Positions 1 through 11,487 of a DNA stretch of 64,000 bases are shown one piece after another (the stretch's first letter is position 1; the number at the start of each line of letters is the position of its first letter). This DNA comes from Rheum nobile (lineage: Eukaryota > Streptophyta > Magnoliopsida > Caryophyllales > Polygonaceae): the NCBI GenBank assembly GCA_027886185.1, contig WOAB01000595.1, forward strand, positions 1,488,001 through 1,552,000, in the 5' to 3' direction. The notes beneath the pieces were generated by a model. That model was not told where the DNA came from. It made no database searches and saw nothing but the letters and a program-made list of their open reading frames with translations. Both the position numbers and the translations under genes were made by a program.

Positions 1-8
1 TACAATCA

Positions 9-1010
9 GTGGCTTCAGGATCTAGGAACGTGCCCGTCCACGGCGACACCCGAACACGCCTCGACATGGACAACATCGAGCCGACGCCTCCGAGCATACG
101 ACATCCTGGACACACTGAGGGTACGTCTCAAACTCCTTTCACTAGTCCATTTTCGACTAACCATGTCATCTTTTCCACACCGATCGGGTCTGCTGGGACC
201 CGAATCGATGAACCACAGGTTACCAATCCGCCAGATGTCCTGGCTCTTTTCCAGCAGACGCTTGACAGACACATGAAGACGATCTTCAACAGGCTCCCAG
301 GAGTCCCGTAACCAATCGAGAGAGAAACGTCCGACGGATTCGAAGAATCCCCGTTCGTCGAAGAAATCGCAAGGGTCGAGATCCCCAAGAAGTTCCATCT
401 CCCCAACATGGCGACGTTCGACGGCACCACCGATCCAGATGATCGTATCTCTCTCTATAAACAAAAACTAATGGTTGCATCTGTTTCAAGGGAGAGCCGC
501 GAGGCAGTCATGTGCAAAAGCTTTGGCACAACCCTCACGGGTCCCGCACTAACATGGTTTATGCGTTTGCCTCAGGGAATGATTACATCCTTTGCGGATC
601 TGGTGAACTCTTTCAAGAGTCAAGTCGCCAGCAGTCGGAGGCTCGAAAGACAATCAAGTGACCTCTACCGAGTCACACAAAGGTATAACGAACCCCTTCG
701 GAATTATCTTAACAGGTACAATAAGGAGAAAGCGGCAATTCCCCACTGTGACATCACAACATCCATCGAAGCCTTCCGACAAGGCTTGGTCAAAGACAGC
801 AATCTCTACGACGAGATTACCAAGTACCCATGCAAAAGTTTTGAAGATGTCCAGGCCAAAACCATGGCCGAGGTAAGATTGGAAGAGGACCGTCAGTCGC
901 TTAAAGCCTCACGCGGACCCGATCCATCCGACCGTAAAATCCCTCCGACAACCGTTGAGACAGACGATCTCATCCCTATTCTCGTAATCAAAATGAACCA
1001 AATCAGGTAA
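9..1010 (+). pseudogene. gag: Tat-element gag (capsid), broken
   Basis: Codes for the capsid part of the Gag polyprotein, which would package element RNA in cytoplasmic particles. The frame opens at or before position 9 and has a TAA at 309-311. It continues in the same frame through the conserved lead-in to the capsid fold (text around MATFDG at 408) to a TAA ending at 1010. The retrotransposon gag core, with its ALTWF and RNYLNRYNKE stretches, spans about 408-900. Between about 900 and 964 the reading shifts by two bases into the frame used by the protease, so the gag C-terminus continues in the next entry. With one stop and one frameshift, no full Gag can be made from this copy. Confidence 0.85.
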
Positions 1011-1054
1011 ACTCTTTCCAAGACAGGTCACAGGAATGGAGAGACGGTCCGGCA

Positions 1055-1996
1055 TTGCCTCCTAGGGTCCAGTCTTATAATTTCAATGTTTCCGTGTCGG
1101 AGCTCGTCAAGAGTTTCGACAAATATGGAAAAGTGGTAAGATGGCCCCGAAAGAGCGACCGACCGGATGTCAAGAAGGACATGAGTCGATGGTGCGAATT
1201 CCACGACGACCACGGTCATTCGACCGACGAGTGCATCGCCCTACGGAAGGAAGTCGCTAGGCTGCTCTCACAGGGGCTCCTGTGCGATGTAATCTCGGAG
1301 CGGGCAAAGGCTACCATGGAACGTCGAGATCAGGTAAAACAGAACAAACCCCCATCTCCCGTCCATACAAAAGTTGTCAATACCATTTCAGGTGGATCGG
1401 ATATATGTGGAAACACATACTCCGCGGCTAAGCGACACGCTAGGGAAAGCAAGGGCGACAAGCCCGAGGCATCGGAATTCAAGCCAAGGAGGACATCTAA
1501 CCTTCCGACGGTCACATTCGACGAATCTGATTCCGACGGGTCGGATAGTCACCACGATGGTCTGGTAATCTCTTTGTCTATTGGTAATTGTTTAATACGG
1601 AGAGTACTAATCGATACAGGGAGTTCGACGAACCTCTTGACCCTTGACGCTCTTAAAGAAATGGGTCTGACTGAGAACGACCTAATCAAGAAGTCGACCC
1701 CACTGGTCGGGTTCAGTGGTGAGGTTAAGCATACGACTGGTGAAATCATTCTAACCACATACGCTGGAGGAATCAACCAACAGGTGAAATTCTTAGTCCT
1801 AGACTGTCCGTCTCCCTATAATTGTATTCTTGGCAGGCCATGGATACACGCTATGAAGGCAGTACCTTCAACGTATCATCAAGTCATTAAATTCCCCATT
1901 GAATGGGGAGTCCAAGAGATCAAAGGAGATCAAAGGACCGCAAAAGAATGCTACGTCGCTTCCATGAAGAGCGTAGTCGAACACAAGACCGCATAG
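1055..1996 (+). pseudogene. Tat-element gag C-terminus and aspartic protease
   Basis: The first part carries a zinc-knuckle-like stretch (CEFHDDHGHSTDEC, around 1190-1230) typical of the Tat gag C-terminus. The second part is a retropepsin-type protease with the catalytic motif LIDTGSS at about 1609-1630 and a later ILGRPW at about 1828-1845. The protease would cut the Gag-Pol polyprotein during particle maturation. The frame is open upstream of 1055 to about 964, where it takes over from the gag frame. It ends with a TAG at 1994-1996, after which the same frame continues into RT. That stop could be a C-to-T change of CAG. Confidence 0.85.
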
Positions 1997-2041
1997 CAAC
2001 CACAGAGTGGCGAAGGGCCTAGTCGGTACGTCGAACCAGAA

Positions 2042-3211
2042 ATGGAAAAACTCGATGAAATCGCACTAGACCCTTCAAAGCCAAACCAAACGGTAAGGGT
2101 CGGGTCGGACTTGGGCGATTCGACCAGACAACAACTTCTTGACTTTCTCAGGGCCAATGCCGACTGTTTCGCATGGTCGCATGAGGATATGGTCGGAATA
2201 TCTCCAAACGTTATTACTCATAAATTAAATGTGGATCCATCTCATCCCCCTGTCAAGCAAAAACGCAGGAAGTTCGCCCCCGAGCGGAACAAGATAGTCG
2301 ACGATGAAGTCAAAAGCTTATTGGAAACAGGAAAGATCATAGAGGTCCACTATCCTGAATGGCTAGCCAATGTGGTCGTAGTCCAGAAGAAGAACGGCAA
2401 ATGGAGAGTCTGCATCGACTTCACAGACCTCAACAAGGCTTGTCCCAAGGACCCGTTCCCTCTACCCCATATCGACGCCATGGTCGATGCCACAGCGGGG
2501 CACGAAATGCTTACCTTCATGGACGCTTTCAGCGGTTACAATCAGATCCTTATGGAACCCGACGATCAAGAAAAAACAGCGTTCATCACCAGCCAAGGTA
2601 TCTATTGTTACCAAGTAATGCCCTTTGGTCTGAAAAATGCAGGGGCTACGTATCAACGACTAGTCAACAAAATGTTCAAAGACCAAATCGGAGACACGAT
2701 GGAAGTCTACATAGACGACATGTTGGTCAAGTCCAAAAAGAAAGAAGATCACATAGACCACCTACGCGACAGCTTTGAGGTGCTCAAAAGGTACAACATG
2801 AAACTAAACCCTACTAAATGCTCCTTCGGAGTGTCGTCAGGGAAGTTCTTAGGATACATGGTGACACAAAGAGGAGTAGAGGCCAGCCCAGAACAAATCA
2901 AGGCTCTCATCAACCTTCGATCCCCCCGATGCGTCAAAGACGTACAGAAGCTCACAGGTCGGATAGCAGCTCTGAACAGATTCATCTCCAAATCATCCGA
3001 CAAGTGCAAACCCTTCCACGACGCACTCAAGAAGAACAAGTCCTTTCAATGGACGGAAGAACACGAAGCAGCATTCCAAAACCTCAAAGAGTATCTGGCC
3101 AGTCCCATGTTACTAACCAAACCCAAAGGCGACGAGCCCTTATTTATTTATCTTGCAGTGTCAGAATCAGCCGTAAGCGCAGTACTGGTCAGAGAGGAGG
3201 ATGGCAAATAG
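2042..3211 (+). pseudogene. Tat-element reverse transcriptase
   Basis: Reverse transcriptase of the Pol polyprotein. Visible motifs are the KIIEVHYPEWLANVV lead-in, the VQKKNGKWRVCIDF block at about 2380-2420, the MPFGLKNAGATYQR block at about 2620-2660 and the catalytic YIDDMLVKS at about 2708-2734. The connection and first RNase H domain begin in the last part (FQWTEEHEAAF) and run past the stop. The polymerase core looks intact. The frame ends at TAG 3209-3211 within a conserved Lys-Gln-Ser context, where TAG most simply replaces CAG. The following segment is in the same frame. Confidence 0.9.
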
Positions 3212-3235
3212 TCGCCAATATACTACGTCAGTCGG

Positions 3236-4351
3236 ATGCTGTTACCAGCCGAAACAAGGTATTCGTCACTTGAAAAGCTCATGCTATCATTGGTAATGGC
3301 TTCGAACAAACTCAAACCATATTTCGAATCCCATACTATTACTGTTCGCACTAATCATCCCATGAGAGCTATCATGAGGAAACCTGAGTTCACAGGACGA
3401 ATGACCAAATGGGCCATACACCTCAGCGGTTACGACATCGAATACGAGCCCAGGACAGCGATCAAGTCGCAAGCCTTAGCCGACTTTGTGGCCGATTTCA
3501 GTCCGACCCTAGAGCAAGAAGCCACAAAAGAAGCAACACAACTACTCGCGACGGACGAGGCAGGTACATGGGAGCTCCACACAGACGGGGCATCGAATGC
3601 CAGAGGATCGGGGCTAGGGGTCGTGCTAAAATTGCCACAAGGAGACAAGATAGCTCAAGCTGTCAGATGTGAGTGGGATGCGACTAACAACGAAGCTGAA
3701 TACAAAGCGCTCATATTCGGACTCATCCTGGCTCGCGACCTAGGGGTCCGAGAGATCGAAGTCGTTTGCGACTCTCTGCTAGTCGTAAACGAGATACAAG
3801 GGGCGTATAATGCCAAGGATGCCAGAATGATAGCCTACCTGGAGGTAGCCAAGAAACTGATCGGACAATTCCAAACATTCAACATCAGACAAGTGCCCAG
3901 GGATCTTAACTCCCAAGATGACGCACTCGCTAATCTAGGATCCGTCCTAGACCCAAAGGAATTTCCACACATACCATTGGCCCACATCATGACGCCAGCC
4001 GTCCCAAGGACATCCGTCGAGTCAACAACATCGCTTGAAGAACTCGTCGCCATGGAAATAGGCGACCGACCAGAAGAAGACATCGTCGACACCAATGACG
4101 ACTGGATACTACCTTACATTAGATGGTTGAAAGATGGCATTCTACCCGACGACAAGACAGAAGCAAAAAGGCTCAAGGTACAAGCACTCTCTTACGATAT
4201 CATAGATAACATCTTGTACAAAAGGTCTGTTACAGGACTACTCCTACGATGCCTCAAGACTCCAGAAGTCGAACGTATCTTGCAATCGTTGCACGAAGAG
4301 GAGTGTGGCAACCACACCGGCGGACGAAGCCTCTTGGGTAAAGCCCTATGA
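3236..4351 (+). pseudogene. Tat-element RNase H and second (archaeal-type) RNase H, integrase start
   Basis: Continues the RT frame. The end of the first RNase H domain and its connection lie at about 3236-3520. A second RNase H follows from about 3570, with acidic residues in ELHTDGASN, NNEAEYKALIFG and EVVCDSLLV, and the conserved tail VPRDLNSQDDALANLGS. A duplicated, archaeal-type RNase H in this position is a known hallmark of the Tat lineage. The integrase zinc-binding region begins near 4290 (LHEEECGNHTGG). The frame ends with TGA 4349-4351, in a context where CGA (Arg) is expected, and then resumes in the same frame. Confidence 0.85.
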
Positions 4352-4372
4352 AACGGGTACTATTGGCCAACG

Positions 4373-5755
4373 ATGAACAAAGACGCCATGGAATACACCA
4401 AGAGATGCGACGCCTGTCAGCGGCACGCACCCGTCCATCATCAGCCTTCGGAGCTCCTCTATCCGACCCTAGCTCTATGGCCCTTTATGAGATGGGGAAT
4501 GGACATCGTCGGAAAGATCCTCCCCCCCCCCCCCCCCCCCGCGTCGGGTCAAAGAGTCTTCTTCCTTGCCATGACGGACTACTTCTCTAAATGGATCGAA
4601 GCCGAAGCCTACAGCGAGGTAAAAGATCAACACGTCATTTCATTCATAAAACGCAATATCTTGTGCAGATTTGGCGTCCCGTCAGAAATCGTGTGCGACA
4701 ATGGCTCCTAATTCATCAGTCATAAGACTCGAGCCTTTTGCGATCAATGGAACATCAAGTTGGTCACATCCACACCTCGGTATCCGTAATCCAACGGACA
4801 AGCCGAATCCAGCAACAAGATCATCATCAACAACCTCAAGAAACGCCTCACAGAGGCTAAAGGCAAATGGGCAGACGAACTCCCACTTATTCTCTGGTCC
4901 GACAGGACTACTCCAAAGAATGCGACCGGGCAATCGCCTTTCTCTCTCGTCTACGGAAGCAAGGCGGTCATCCCGGTTGAGTTACTGGTTCCGCCCGCTC
5001 GTTGCAACCTTCAGACAAATGAACAGAACGACGTCGAACTAACACACAATCTGGACACAACGGACGAGATCAGGGAGAAAGCCCGAATCAGGATGGTCAG
5101 GTTCCAACAACAAGTCGCAAGGAGCTACAAAAAGAACGTTCGAATCAAGGCATTCAAGGTCGGAGACTGGGTCCTAAGGAAAACTTTCCAGAACACCAAG
5201 AACCCATTCGACGGAAAGCTAGCACCGCAATGGGAAGGACCCTACTTGATCACCGAAGTGGTCAGACAGGGAGCATATCAGTTAAAGGATAAAGACGGAC
5301 AACCGATCCCGAGGAGTTGGAACGCAGCACATCTAAAACTCTACCATTTTTTAACCAATGAGGTAAAACATCACACAAATCTTATACCTCGTATATACAT
5401 TGCTATTTGTCATATACAAATCGCATGCCATCGCATATACATTGCTATTTGTCGCATACAAATCGCACGCTATCGCATATACATTGCTACTTGTCGTATA
5501 CATACCGCATGCTATCGCATGTACATCGCTATCTTCTTTTACATGTCATCATCTGACACTAAGCGAGGACTTCCTCCTTACAAAAACACAAATGCAGAAC
5601 AGCATTTACATTGGATCCTGTCATTCGCAAAAAAGCACTTACATTACATTACACGATCGATCGGAACACGGGGAGATGACAACACAGGCACGTCGGCACA
5701 CCGCCCGCCTTACACAAAACATAAGGTACAATACCTTATTACATTTACGCAATAA
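4373..5755 (+). pseudogene. Tat-element integrase, with three or more stops
   Basis: Integrase domain of Pol. The zinc-binding cysteines (CDACQ) are at about 4409-4425, the first catalytic Asp in WGMDIVGK at about 4494, the second in VCDNGS at about 4696 and the catalytic Glu in GQAESSN at about 4799. Stops at 4709-4711 and 4787-4789 (both TAA) interrupt the same frame and are explained by CAA-to-TAA changes. The C-terminal part (FKVGDWVLRK, then WEGPYLI and AHLKLYH) is open and reads on to 5755 through a run of 42-bp repeats, so the original stop near 5356 may have been lost. A run of about 20 C residues at 4521-4540 expands a proline stretch between two integrase blocks. Confidence 0.85.
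5390..5535 (+). repeat. 42-bp tandem repeat, about 3.5 copies
   Basis: Three complete units of 42 bp begin at 5390, 5432 and 5474, each opening with CG(T/C)ATATACATTGCTA, followed by a half unit. The period is a multiple of three, and the pol frame stays open across it as a 14-residue repeat (RIYIAICRIQIA type). It sits directly after the integrase C-terminus, where Tat elements often carry tandem repeats in the 3' untranslated region. Confidence 0.8.
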
Positions 5756-6174
5756 AACATATTGCTTACCTCTCCGGCATAATGTCATGACTAACACATA
5801 CACAAACACATCGCAGGCCTGCTCTACATACATACACACGGTGAAACCCCACTCGACGGAGCATACGGGTGAAACCGACATACACGAAATACAAAACGTC
5901 GTCGACAACTTCCTTGAAGGTCCGACGAACGTGTACGAAACAAACAAGCATACGATTCTATATGTAAAAATACAATTGCATCGAAATAAAAGCATTTTTA
6001 TACAAATACGCGACTCGCGATGGTGGACATGTCGCCAAAACACATTGTCAGCCTACACATCTATAGGACTTTAACGACAGTCATTCAGAAATATCATGTG
6101 ACCCGCGATGGTAGACGGGTCGCCAAAACACATAATATTCAAACTCATACACAAGTGGGGCAAACAAAGTCGTA
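5756..6174 (+). other. Tat-element 3' non-coding spacer
   Basis: No convincing gene. It holds a 30-bp direct repeat (6016-6045 and 6104-6133, both beginning CGCGATGGT and ending AAAACACAT) and lies between the end of pol and the stop codon of the antisense ORF. Confidence 0.6.
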
Positions 6175-8120
6175 CTATGCAAAGAAAACAAACCAAGCGT
6201 CGGGGGCAATGGCATTACCTTCCGCAGGGGCTGGCTCCAGAGAAGCTATCTCGTCAGTCGGCTCGACATCGCCGGGATGGGCCTCGTCCTCATCGGCGCC
6301 TTCATCCACGTCCTCTTCTCCGACGCCGGCCAAGCAAAACAGCTCCTGACCAGGATCGCCCTTTGGGAACATGGAGTCCAGAGTCTCCTTCTCCGCTTTC
6401 AGGTCCCAGAGCTCATGCTTGCCCTCGTTGAACTCTTCGATCATCTCGATGCGCGACTTCACAGCATAAAAGGCCCCAACATCGCCAGCAATCTGGCCAT
6501 CGGCAATCCGAGCCCGCTTCACCTCCTCCTCAACGCCTGATCGGCACTCTTCAAACCCCCTCCAACTTGCGACCAGCTCTTCTTGACAACTCTTCAGCTC
6601 CCTGGTGAGGCGACGCTCAGTCTCACGACATCGACTCTCTGCTCCCTCCAGCTTGGTCCTCAAAGACGCAAGGTCGGACTCTGACCTAGCAGCCCTGTCC
6701 TCGGCCTTGACAAGCATCGCCTGAACACCGGAGTAAGCTCCCAAGAAATACTGGAAGGCCTGACAGAAAGACACACGACAACACAAAAACACAATCAAGA
6801 AACACAGTCGAGCAAAAAGAAACATAAAAACAAGAACAAAGGGCAACTCACCCTCCACGCGGAGCATCCCGCTTCACCAATGCAGTCTAGAGGGGAGACA
6901 TCCTTAACTTTCGACTTCAAAGTCGGGTCCTGAGCGCGAAAAAGGTCAGCGATCGACTGTCTGACGGCACCGATCTTGCCGACCCCCTCAGCGGTCACAC
7001 TCTTCTTCCTAGGGATGTCCTCCACCTTGACGTCTTCAGGGCGAGCGCTCGCCTTCCTCTTAGAGCCAGTCTTGACTGGAACCGTCAGATCCACCAGATC
7101 CGATTTGCTTGACACGGCTTTGGCCGCCGCCTTCCTCTACTCAATCAGACTTTTCCCTGACGCCACCCTCAAACGAGCACTCGATCGACCACCAGGGGAA
7201 CCTGACACGACAGAACAACAGAAAGGGAGAAATCCTAAAGTACACGACAAAACGAAAAACAGTAAAAGACGCCTAGAGTTAAGAATCTACCTTTTGCACG
7301 AGATGATGAGACATTCGACATGTCATCTTGAGAGGCAGGGGTCATCGACAGCAGGTTGACGTTCACAAACTTTCTTTCAGACGCGGGAATTTCAAGGACA
7401 ATCTTCGACAAGCCTTCTGACCGGCTACTCACTTCTAGATCTTCTGGTTCAGGGACTACAAAAAAGAAAAGTTAAAGCAAGAGTTAAGACACATAAAATA
7501 CGCGAAAGAGAAGACAAATACATACTATCAATTCGCCACTCCGTCAACAAAAACAGACACTCTCCCTCCTTCTCCAAAGAAGAACGTTCGACGAAAAAGA
7601 ACTTTGACCCCCATCCGCGGTCGTTGACATCAGGGCTCTGCACCAAGGGCTTCCGACCATGTCGGATACGCAACTGAACGCGACAGGAACTCTTCGACCC
7701 AATAAAGTAGTTATACCACAGAGCGTCAAAATCAAAATCGGCCCCAGTTTGAACATTCACAAGGTCAAAAACCCTAAGAACTCTCCACGCCTGAGGCATT
7801 ACTTGACATGGCGCAAGCGCCAAAGTGGCTAAAAAATCCCTGACAAGGGGAGAGAAAGGAAATTTGTGCCCTATTCTAAACGGGTATGCGTAGAAGCATA
7901 TCCATCCCTCGTAACGCGCATCGGCCCTCTCGTCTGGATGAGGCAACCTGGCGACCATCTCCGGTGGAAAGCCCCCGACTTGGAGAACTTGATCCAGCTC
8001 CACCTGGGACAAAGTGCTAGTCAATGCATCTGACTCCTTCAAAATGAAACGAGGAGGAGTTTCGTCTTCACGAGAATCGGAAAGAGTCTTCGACGACTCA
8101 GAAGCCTCGATGGAAACCAT
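6175..8120 (-). pseudogene. Four-exon antisense ORF of the Tat element (gypsy-type transposon domain), one stop
   Basis: Transcribed against gag-pol. A model with consensus GT-AG introns joins four open segments: exon 1 8120-7526, exon 2 7455-7291, exon 3 7201-6852, exon 4 6759-6175. Donors are GTATGT, GTAGAT and GTGAGT; acceptors are pyrimidine-rich and end in TAG or CAG. All three junctions keep the phase, giving 1695 bp (565 codons including the stop). Exon 1 resembles the 'putative gypsy type transposon' domain found in antisense ORFs of RIRE2/Grande-like elements (FPFSPLVRDFLATLALAPCQ region). Exon 4 is a long charged coiled coil (AEDRAARSESDLASLRTKLE onward) with an acidic tail. One TAG at 7137-7139 in exon 3 breaks the frame. 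The function of this protein family is not known. The start ATG was chosen as the first in exon 1. Confidence 0.75.
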
Positions 8121-8432
8121 TTCGAGAATGGAAAGAGAGAGAGATCAAAGAGCTATGACTAGAGAAATTAGAAAACTATGGCGAGAGAGACCGAGAAGCT
8201 TACCAGAAGAAACTTGCAAAGGAAGATGCGATGAAGACTAATCGATTCCCTCTGCTCCGAATTTATGGAGGGAAGTGAAGATTTGCAGAGGCGTCGCATC
8301 ATGCCCCGATCACGCGCCACGTAGCCCTGAGCAAACGCGCCAAAAAAGGATGGTGGAGATCGTGTTTTCGGAAGTTGCCTCGGATTCCACTTTCCTTGCT
8401 TAAACCGAAAGCCCAAGGCAACTTGGGGCTAT
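8121..8432 (+). other. Spacer between antisense ORF start and 3' LTR, with polypurine tract
   Basis: Would hold the promoter of the antisense ORF and ends in the short purine-rich tract ACTTGGGG just before the LTR, the usual place for plus-strand priming. Nothing else was recognised. Confidence 0.5.
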
Positions 8433-9105
8433 TGTTGGGCCTGGCATCCCCGGGGAAGACGATTCGGGAGAATCGAGACCAAGCCCACTGCAGATCGGAA
8501 GAACAAAGGAAAAGCCCAGAGGAGGCGACGAGACTTCACTGGTCGAATGCCCTCCGACAGGATCGCGAGAATCTCGCCATGCATTAAATGACCAGATCAC
8601 GCAACGGCCACGACATTTAAGCCACCGTAATTACAGAGATTTAATGGCATAATCTTCACCATTACTCCCAGCATTGAAGATAAAATATATGGCAAAAAAT
8701 ATAACGGTAACAAAGGAAAAGGACTTACCATTTTTGGACGACAAGGAAGATAAGGCGAGAAGACACACAATTACGCTGAGGACACAAGCATTCTGGCTCA
8801 CAAACGGATCAGAACAACACTTACGCTCCCCGCCTAGCTCTCTAGCAATCATCTGCGCTTACTCTCCACCGGTCGCCACCTAAAAGTCATCGGTCGAGGC
8901 CTACACGACCACTCGGTCTAAACTACGATAAGTTGTATCTCGATTCGATCCGATCAATATATTATCTAATAAAATCATCTCGCTTTTCTACATTTACTCT
9001 TTTCTTGTCAATTATCTGCTTGGTTTGGATTGTTTTCTATCACCCGATCGACTAGTTACCCCGTCTAAGGCGATTTAGGTCGTCCGATTTTTTCTCCCCA
9101 AAACA
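8433..9105 (+). repeat. 3' LTR of the Tat element
   Basis: Begins TGTTGGGCC directly after the purine tract and ends CCCCAAAACA. The length is 673 bp. The 3' boundary is supported because the following bases resume homology to the Tekay LTR. The matching 5' LTR is outside the window, so LTR divergence cannot be measured here. Confidence 0.75.
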
Positions 9106-9838
9106 AATACCATCATGGTAATAACAAATATAATAGCGTTGTTTCTAGCAATATATACAACCTATTATAATATCACTTTCTTAATCGTATCATTTATAAA
9201 ATCTGTTCCCAAACGAAAACAATAGTTCATCCCAATTTAATTAACAATTAAACAATTGATAATTAATGGAAACATGGAATGATAAGCAAGAGCGAACCGC
9301 CACTTGCCTAGGTCTAGACGAACGATTGAAAGACGACGGGTTTCTGGGTCCGGAACGGGAATGGAAGTCGGATTATAGATTCCTACGACGACGACCCATA
9401 ACGAAACCCTAGGTTAGATTCGACAATAAAATGATACGAATCTAAGAAAGAACGAACGAACGAAATCAAAAGAACGAAGGTCCCGACCGAGACCGGCATG
9501 CCCAAGGCCACGATCGCGATTGCCAGAGCAATCCGCGGTCGCGGCTGGGATTCCGCGGTCACGGCCGTCGAGGACAAGGCATCTGCGAGTGTCATGACAG
9601 CTGCTGCGGACACGGCCGACCTTGTCACTGCCGCGGTCGCGGCAGTTCATGTCCGCAGTCGCGGCCATGAACTCCGGCGACTCCAAAGGGAGAAAACTGA
9701 TGCGAGGGGGCTCGATTCGAGGGGGCTTCGACTCCTGACCTCCTTGCGCCTCCAAAGCACCACTCCAACGAGCACCACAACCACCAATAAGAGCTCCGGC
9801 GACACTTCGAAGGATTCCGGCGAGAGCTCGAAACTCCG

Positions 9839-9888
<50 letters not shown>

Positions 9889-10396
9889 GGATTTGAGTGC
9901 CCAGAGATCCTCCAAGATCGCCTCTATTTATAGCCAAGGAGAGGAGTCCTCCTCGCCCAGATCAACGGCGAGTCAGACGATCAACGGTGGCACGGACGGT
10001 GATGCTCTGCAGACGATGCGACGTTGGCGTGTTGGACTTTTCCGTGGTCGCAGAACTTTTTCCGCGGTCGCGGAATATTCCTGTGCCCAGCTCTTCTGAG
10101 AGCCATTTTTCCGCGGTCACGGAATTGCTACCGCGGTCGCGGAATTGCCCTTTCCGCGTCTGTTTGCCCGGGAAAAGGCTTGGCATGGGTTTAAACCCCG
10201 GATTATATATATTTGTACCCAAACAAATATTCTAAGCCCCAAAAATACGTCGAATATATTTTATACCACTCAGGGAAGTAATACAGAGATCGAACACGTT
10301 ACAGAAAAACCGAACTTCTCTTAAAGCGACACAATTACAGAACGAGGGTTGGGAAAATTACTCAAATATCCTTACTAAGGATTGAGGGGTATTACA
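9106..10396 (-). repeat. Partial 3' LTR of the Tekay element, interrupted by the Tat element
   Basis: Read on the minus strand from 10396. It is related along its length to the first 1.25 kb of the solo LTR at 11488; for example both contain GCAAGTGGCGGTTCGCTCTTG and a segment ending AACGCTATTAT. The homology is cut at 9106, where the Tat 3' LTR begins, so the remaining 1.5 kb or more must lie left of the Tat element. It contains a GA microsatellite and several copies of a GC-rich 12-mer (see findings). Confidence 0.8.
9841..9886. repeat. (GA)23 microsatellite
   Basis: Uninterrupted GA repeats inside the Tekay LTR. Confidence 0.95.
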
Positions 10397-10438
10397 TCAC
10401 TTCCCCCTAAAAAGAAGTTTTGACCCCGAAACTAGGCC

Positions 10439-11487
10439 AAAAACAGATCGGGAAAGCGACTAAGTATATCCTCTTCAGTCTCCCAGGTTTCCCAAGTAAC
10501 CTCTTCAAATCCAGCCTTGGACCAAAGAATCCGTACTAATGGTACTACCTTGTTCCGCAATTACTTCTCGCGACGCTCGAGAATACGCACAGGTATCTCT
10601 TCGTAGGTACCATTTGCCTGAATCTTGATGTCTTCAAAATTCAGCACATGAGACGCATTTGGCACGTACTTTCTCAACAAGGACACGTGGAACACGTTAT
10701 GCACTGGATGTGCCGATGGCGGCAATGCCAAACGATACGCTAGAGACCCCACCCTATCAAGGATCTCAAACGGTCCCACGTAGCGAGGGTTAAGCTTCCC
10801 ACGCTTGCCGAACCTGAATACACCCTTGGACGGCGACACCCTGACAAACACCTTGTCACCAACCTCGAACTCGACATTCCTGCATTTCAGATCTGCGTAA
10901 GACTTCTGTCGACTCTGAGCTATCAACATCCTCTGTCGGATCAACGCAATGTCCGAGGCAGTCCTTTAGACTAACTCCGATCCGAGCAGAACCTTGTCGG
11001 CATTCTCATCCCAACAAATCAGAGATCTGCACCTTCGACCGTACAAAGCCTCGAATGGAGCCATCTTAATGGTAGCATGCCAACTGTTGTTGTATGTGAA
11101 CTCAATCAGACATAGGATGTTCTCCCAACTAGTCGGACGATCGAGTACACAAGCTCTCAGCATATCTTCCAATGTCTGGATGGTCCTCTCAGACTGTCCA
11201 TCCATCTGAGGATGAAACGCAGTACGGAACCTCAACTCGGTTCCCATGGCCTTGTGGAGTTCCTTCCAGAATCTCGACATGAATCGACCATCATGATCCG
11301 ATACAATGGTTTTTGGTGTACCATGCAAACGGACAATCTCGTGTAGGAACACTTCCGATAGCTTCTGGGTTCCCCATGTTGACTTGATAGCCACGAAGTG
11401 AGCACTCTTCGTGAGCCTGTCAATGATTACCCATATCGCATCCTTTTGACTCTGAGTCTTTGGCAACCCTGTGACGAAATCCATAGC
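10439..11487 (-). pseudogene. Tekay integrase core, C-terminus and chromodomain remnant
   Basis: Minus strand. The core starts with MDFVTGLP at the solo-LTR junction, with the second catalytic Asp in SDHDGRFMSRFW and the Glu in DGQSERTIQT. The C-terminal GPF/Y-type block (VGDKVFVRVSP, RYVGPFEIL) and a conserved HVSLLRKY follow. Past the TAA at 10561-10563, the frame continues with a chromodomain-like end (KVVPLVRILW then VTWETE), which in chromoviruses binds chromatin and steers insertion. TAA stops at 10966-10968 and 10561-10563 each fit a CAA-to-TAA change. The zinc-binding N-terminus lies on the other side of the solo LTR. Confidence 0.85.

Larger units (their letters stand above)
1..9105 (+). 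mobile_element. Ty3/gypsy retrotransposon, Tat lineage, 5' end outside window
   Basis: Gag, protease, RT, RNase H, a second RNase H and integrase lie in order on the + strand, followed by a spliced antisense ORF and a 3' LTR. The second RNase H between pol RT/RNase H and integrase, and the antisense ORF after pol, are known marks of Tat-type elements (RIRE2, Grande, Retand). The 5' LTR lies outside the window. The element ends at a CA dinucleotide at 9104-9105. From 9106 the sequence matches, in reverse complement, part of a Tekay-type LTR, so the element sits inside that LTR; 9106-9110 is the expected right copy of its target-site duplication. The pol frame stays the same from 1055 to 5755 and is broken only by stop codons; gag carries one stop and one frameshift. 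It cannot be autonomous. Confidence 0.9.

Noticed and set aside
4521..4540. Run of C residues as a programmed frameshift site in the Tat pol
   Set aside because: The frame before and after the run is the same and there is no alternative product. It looks like simple expansion of a proline stretch or a sequencing-prone homopolymer.
5400..6074. 224-codon + strand frame after the Tat integrase
   Set aside because: It is out of phase with pol, low in complexity and has no domain. The overlapping minus frame at 5639-6043 was also rejected.
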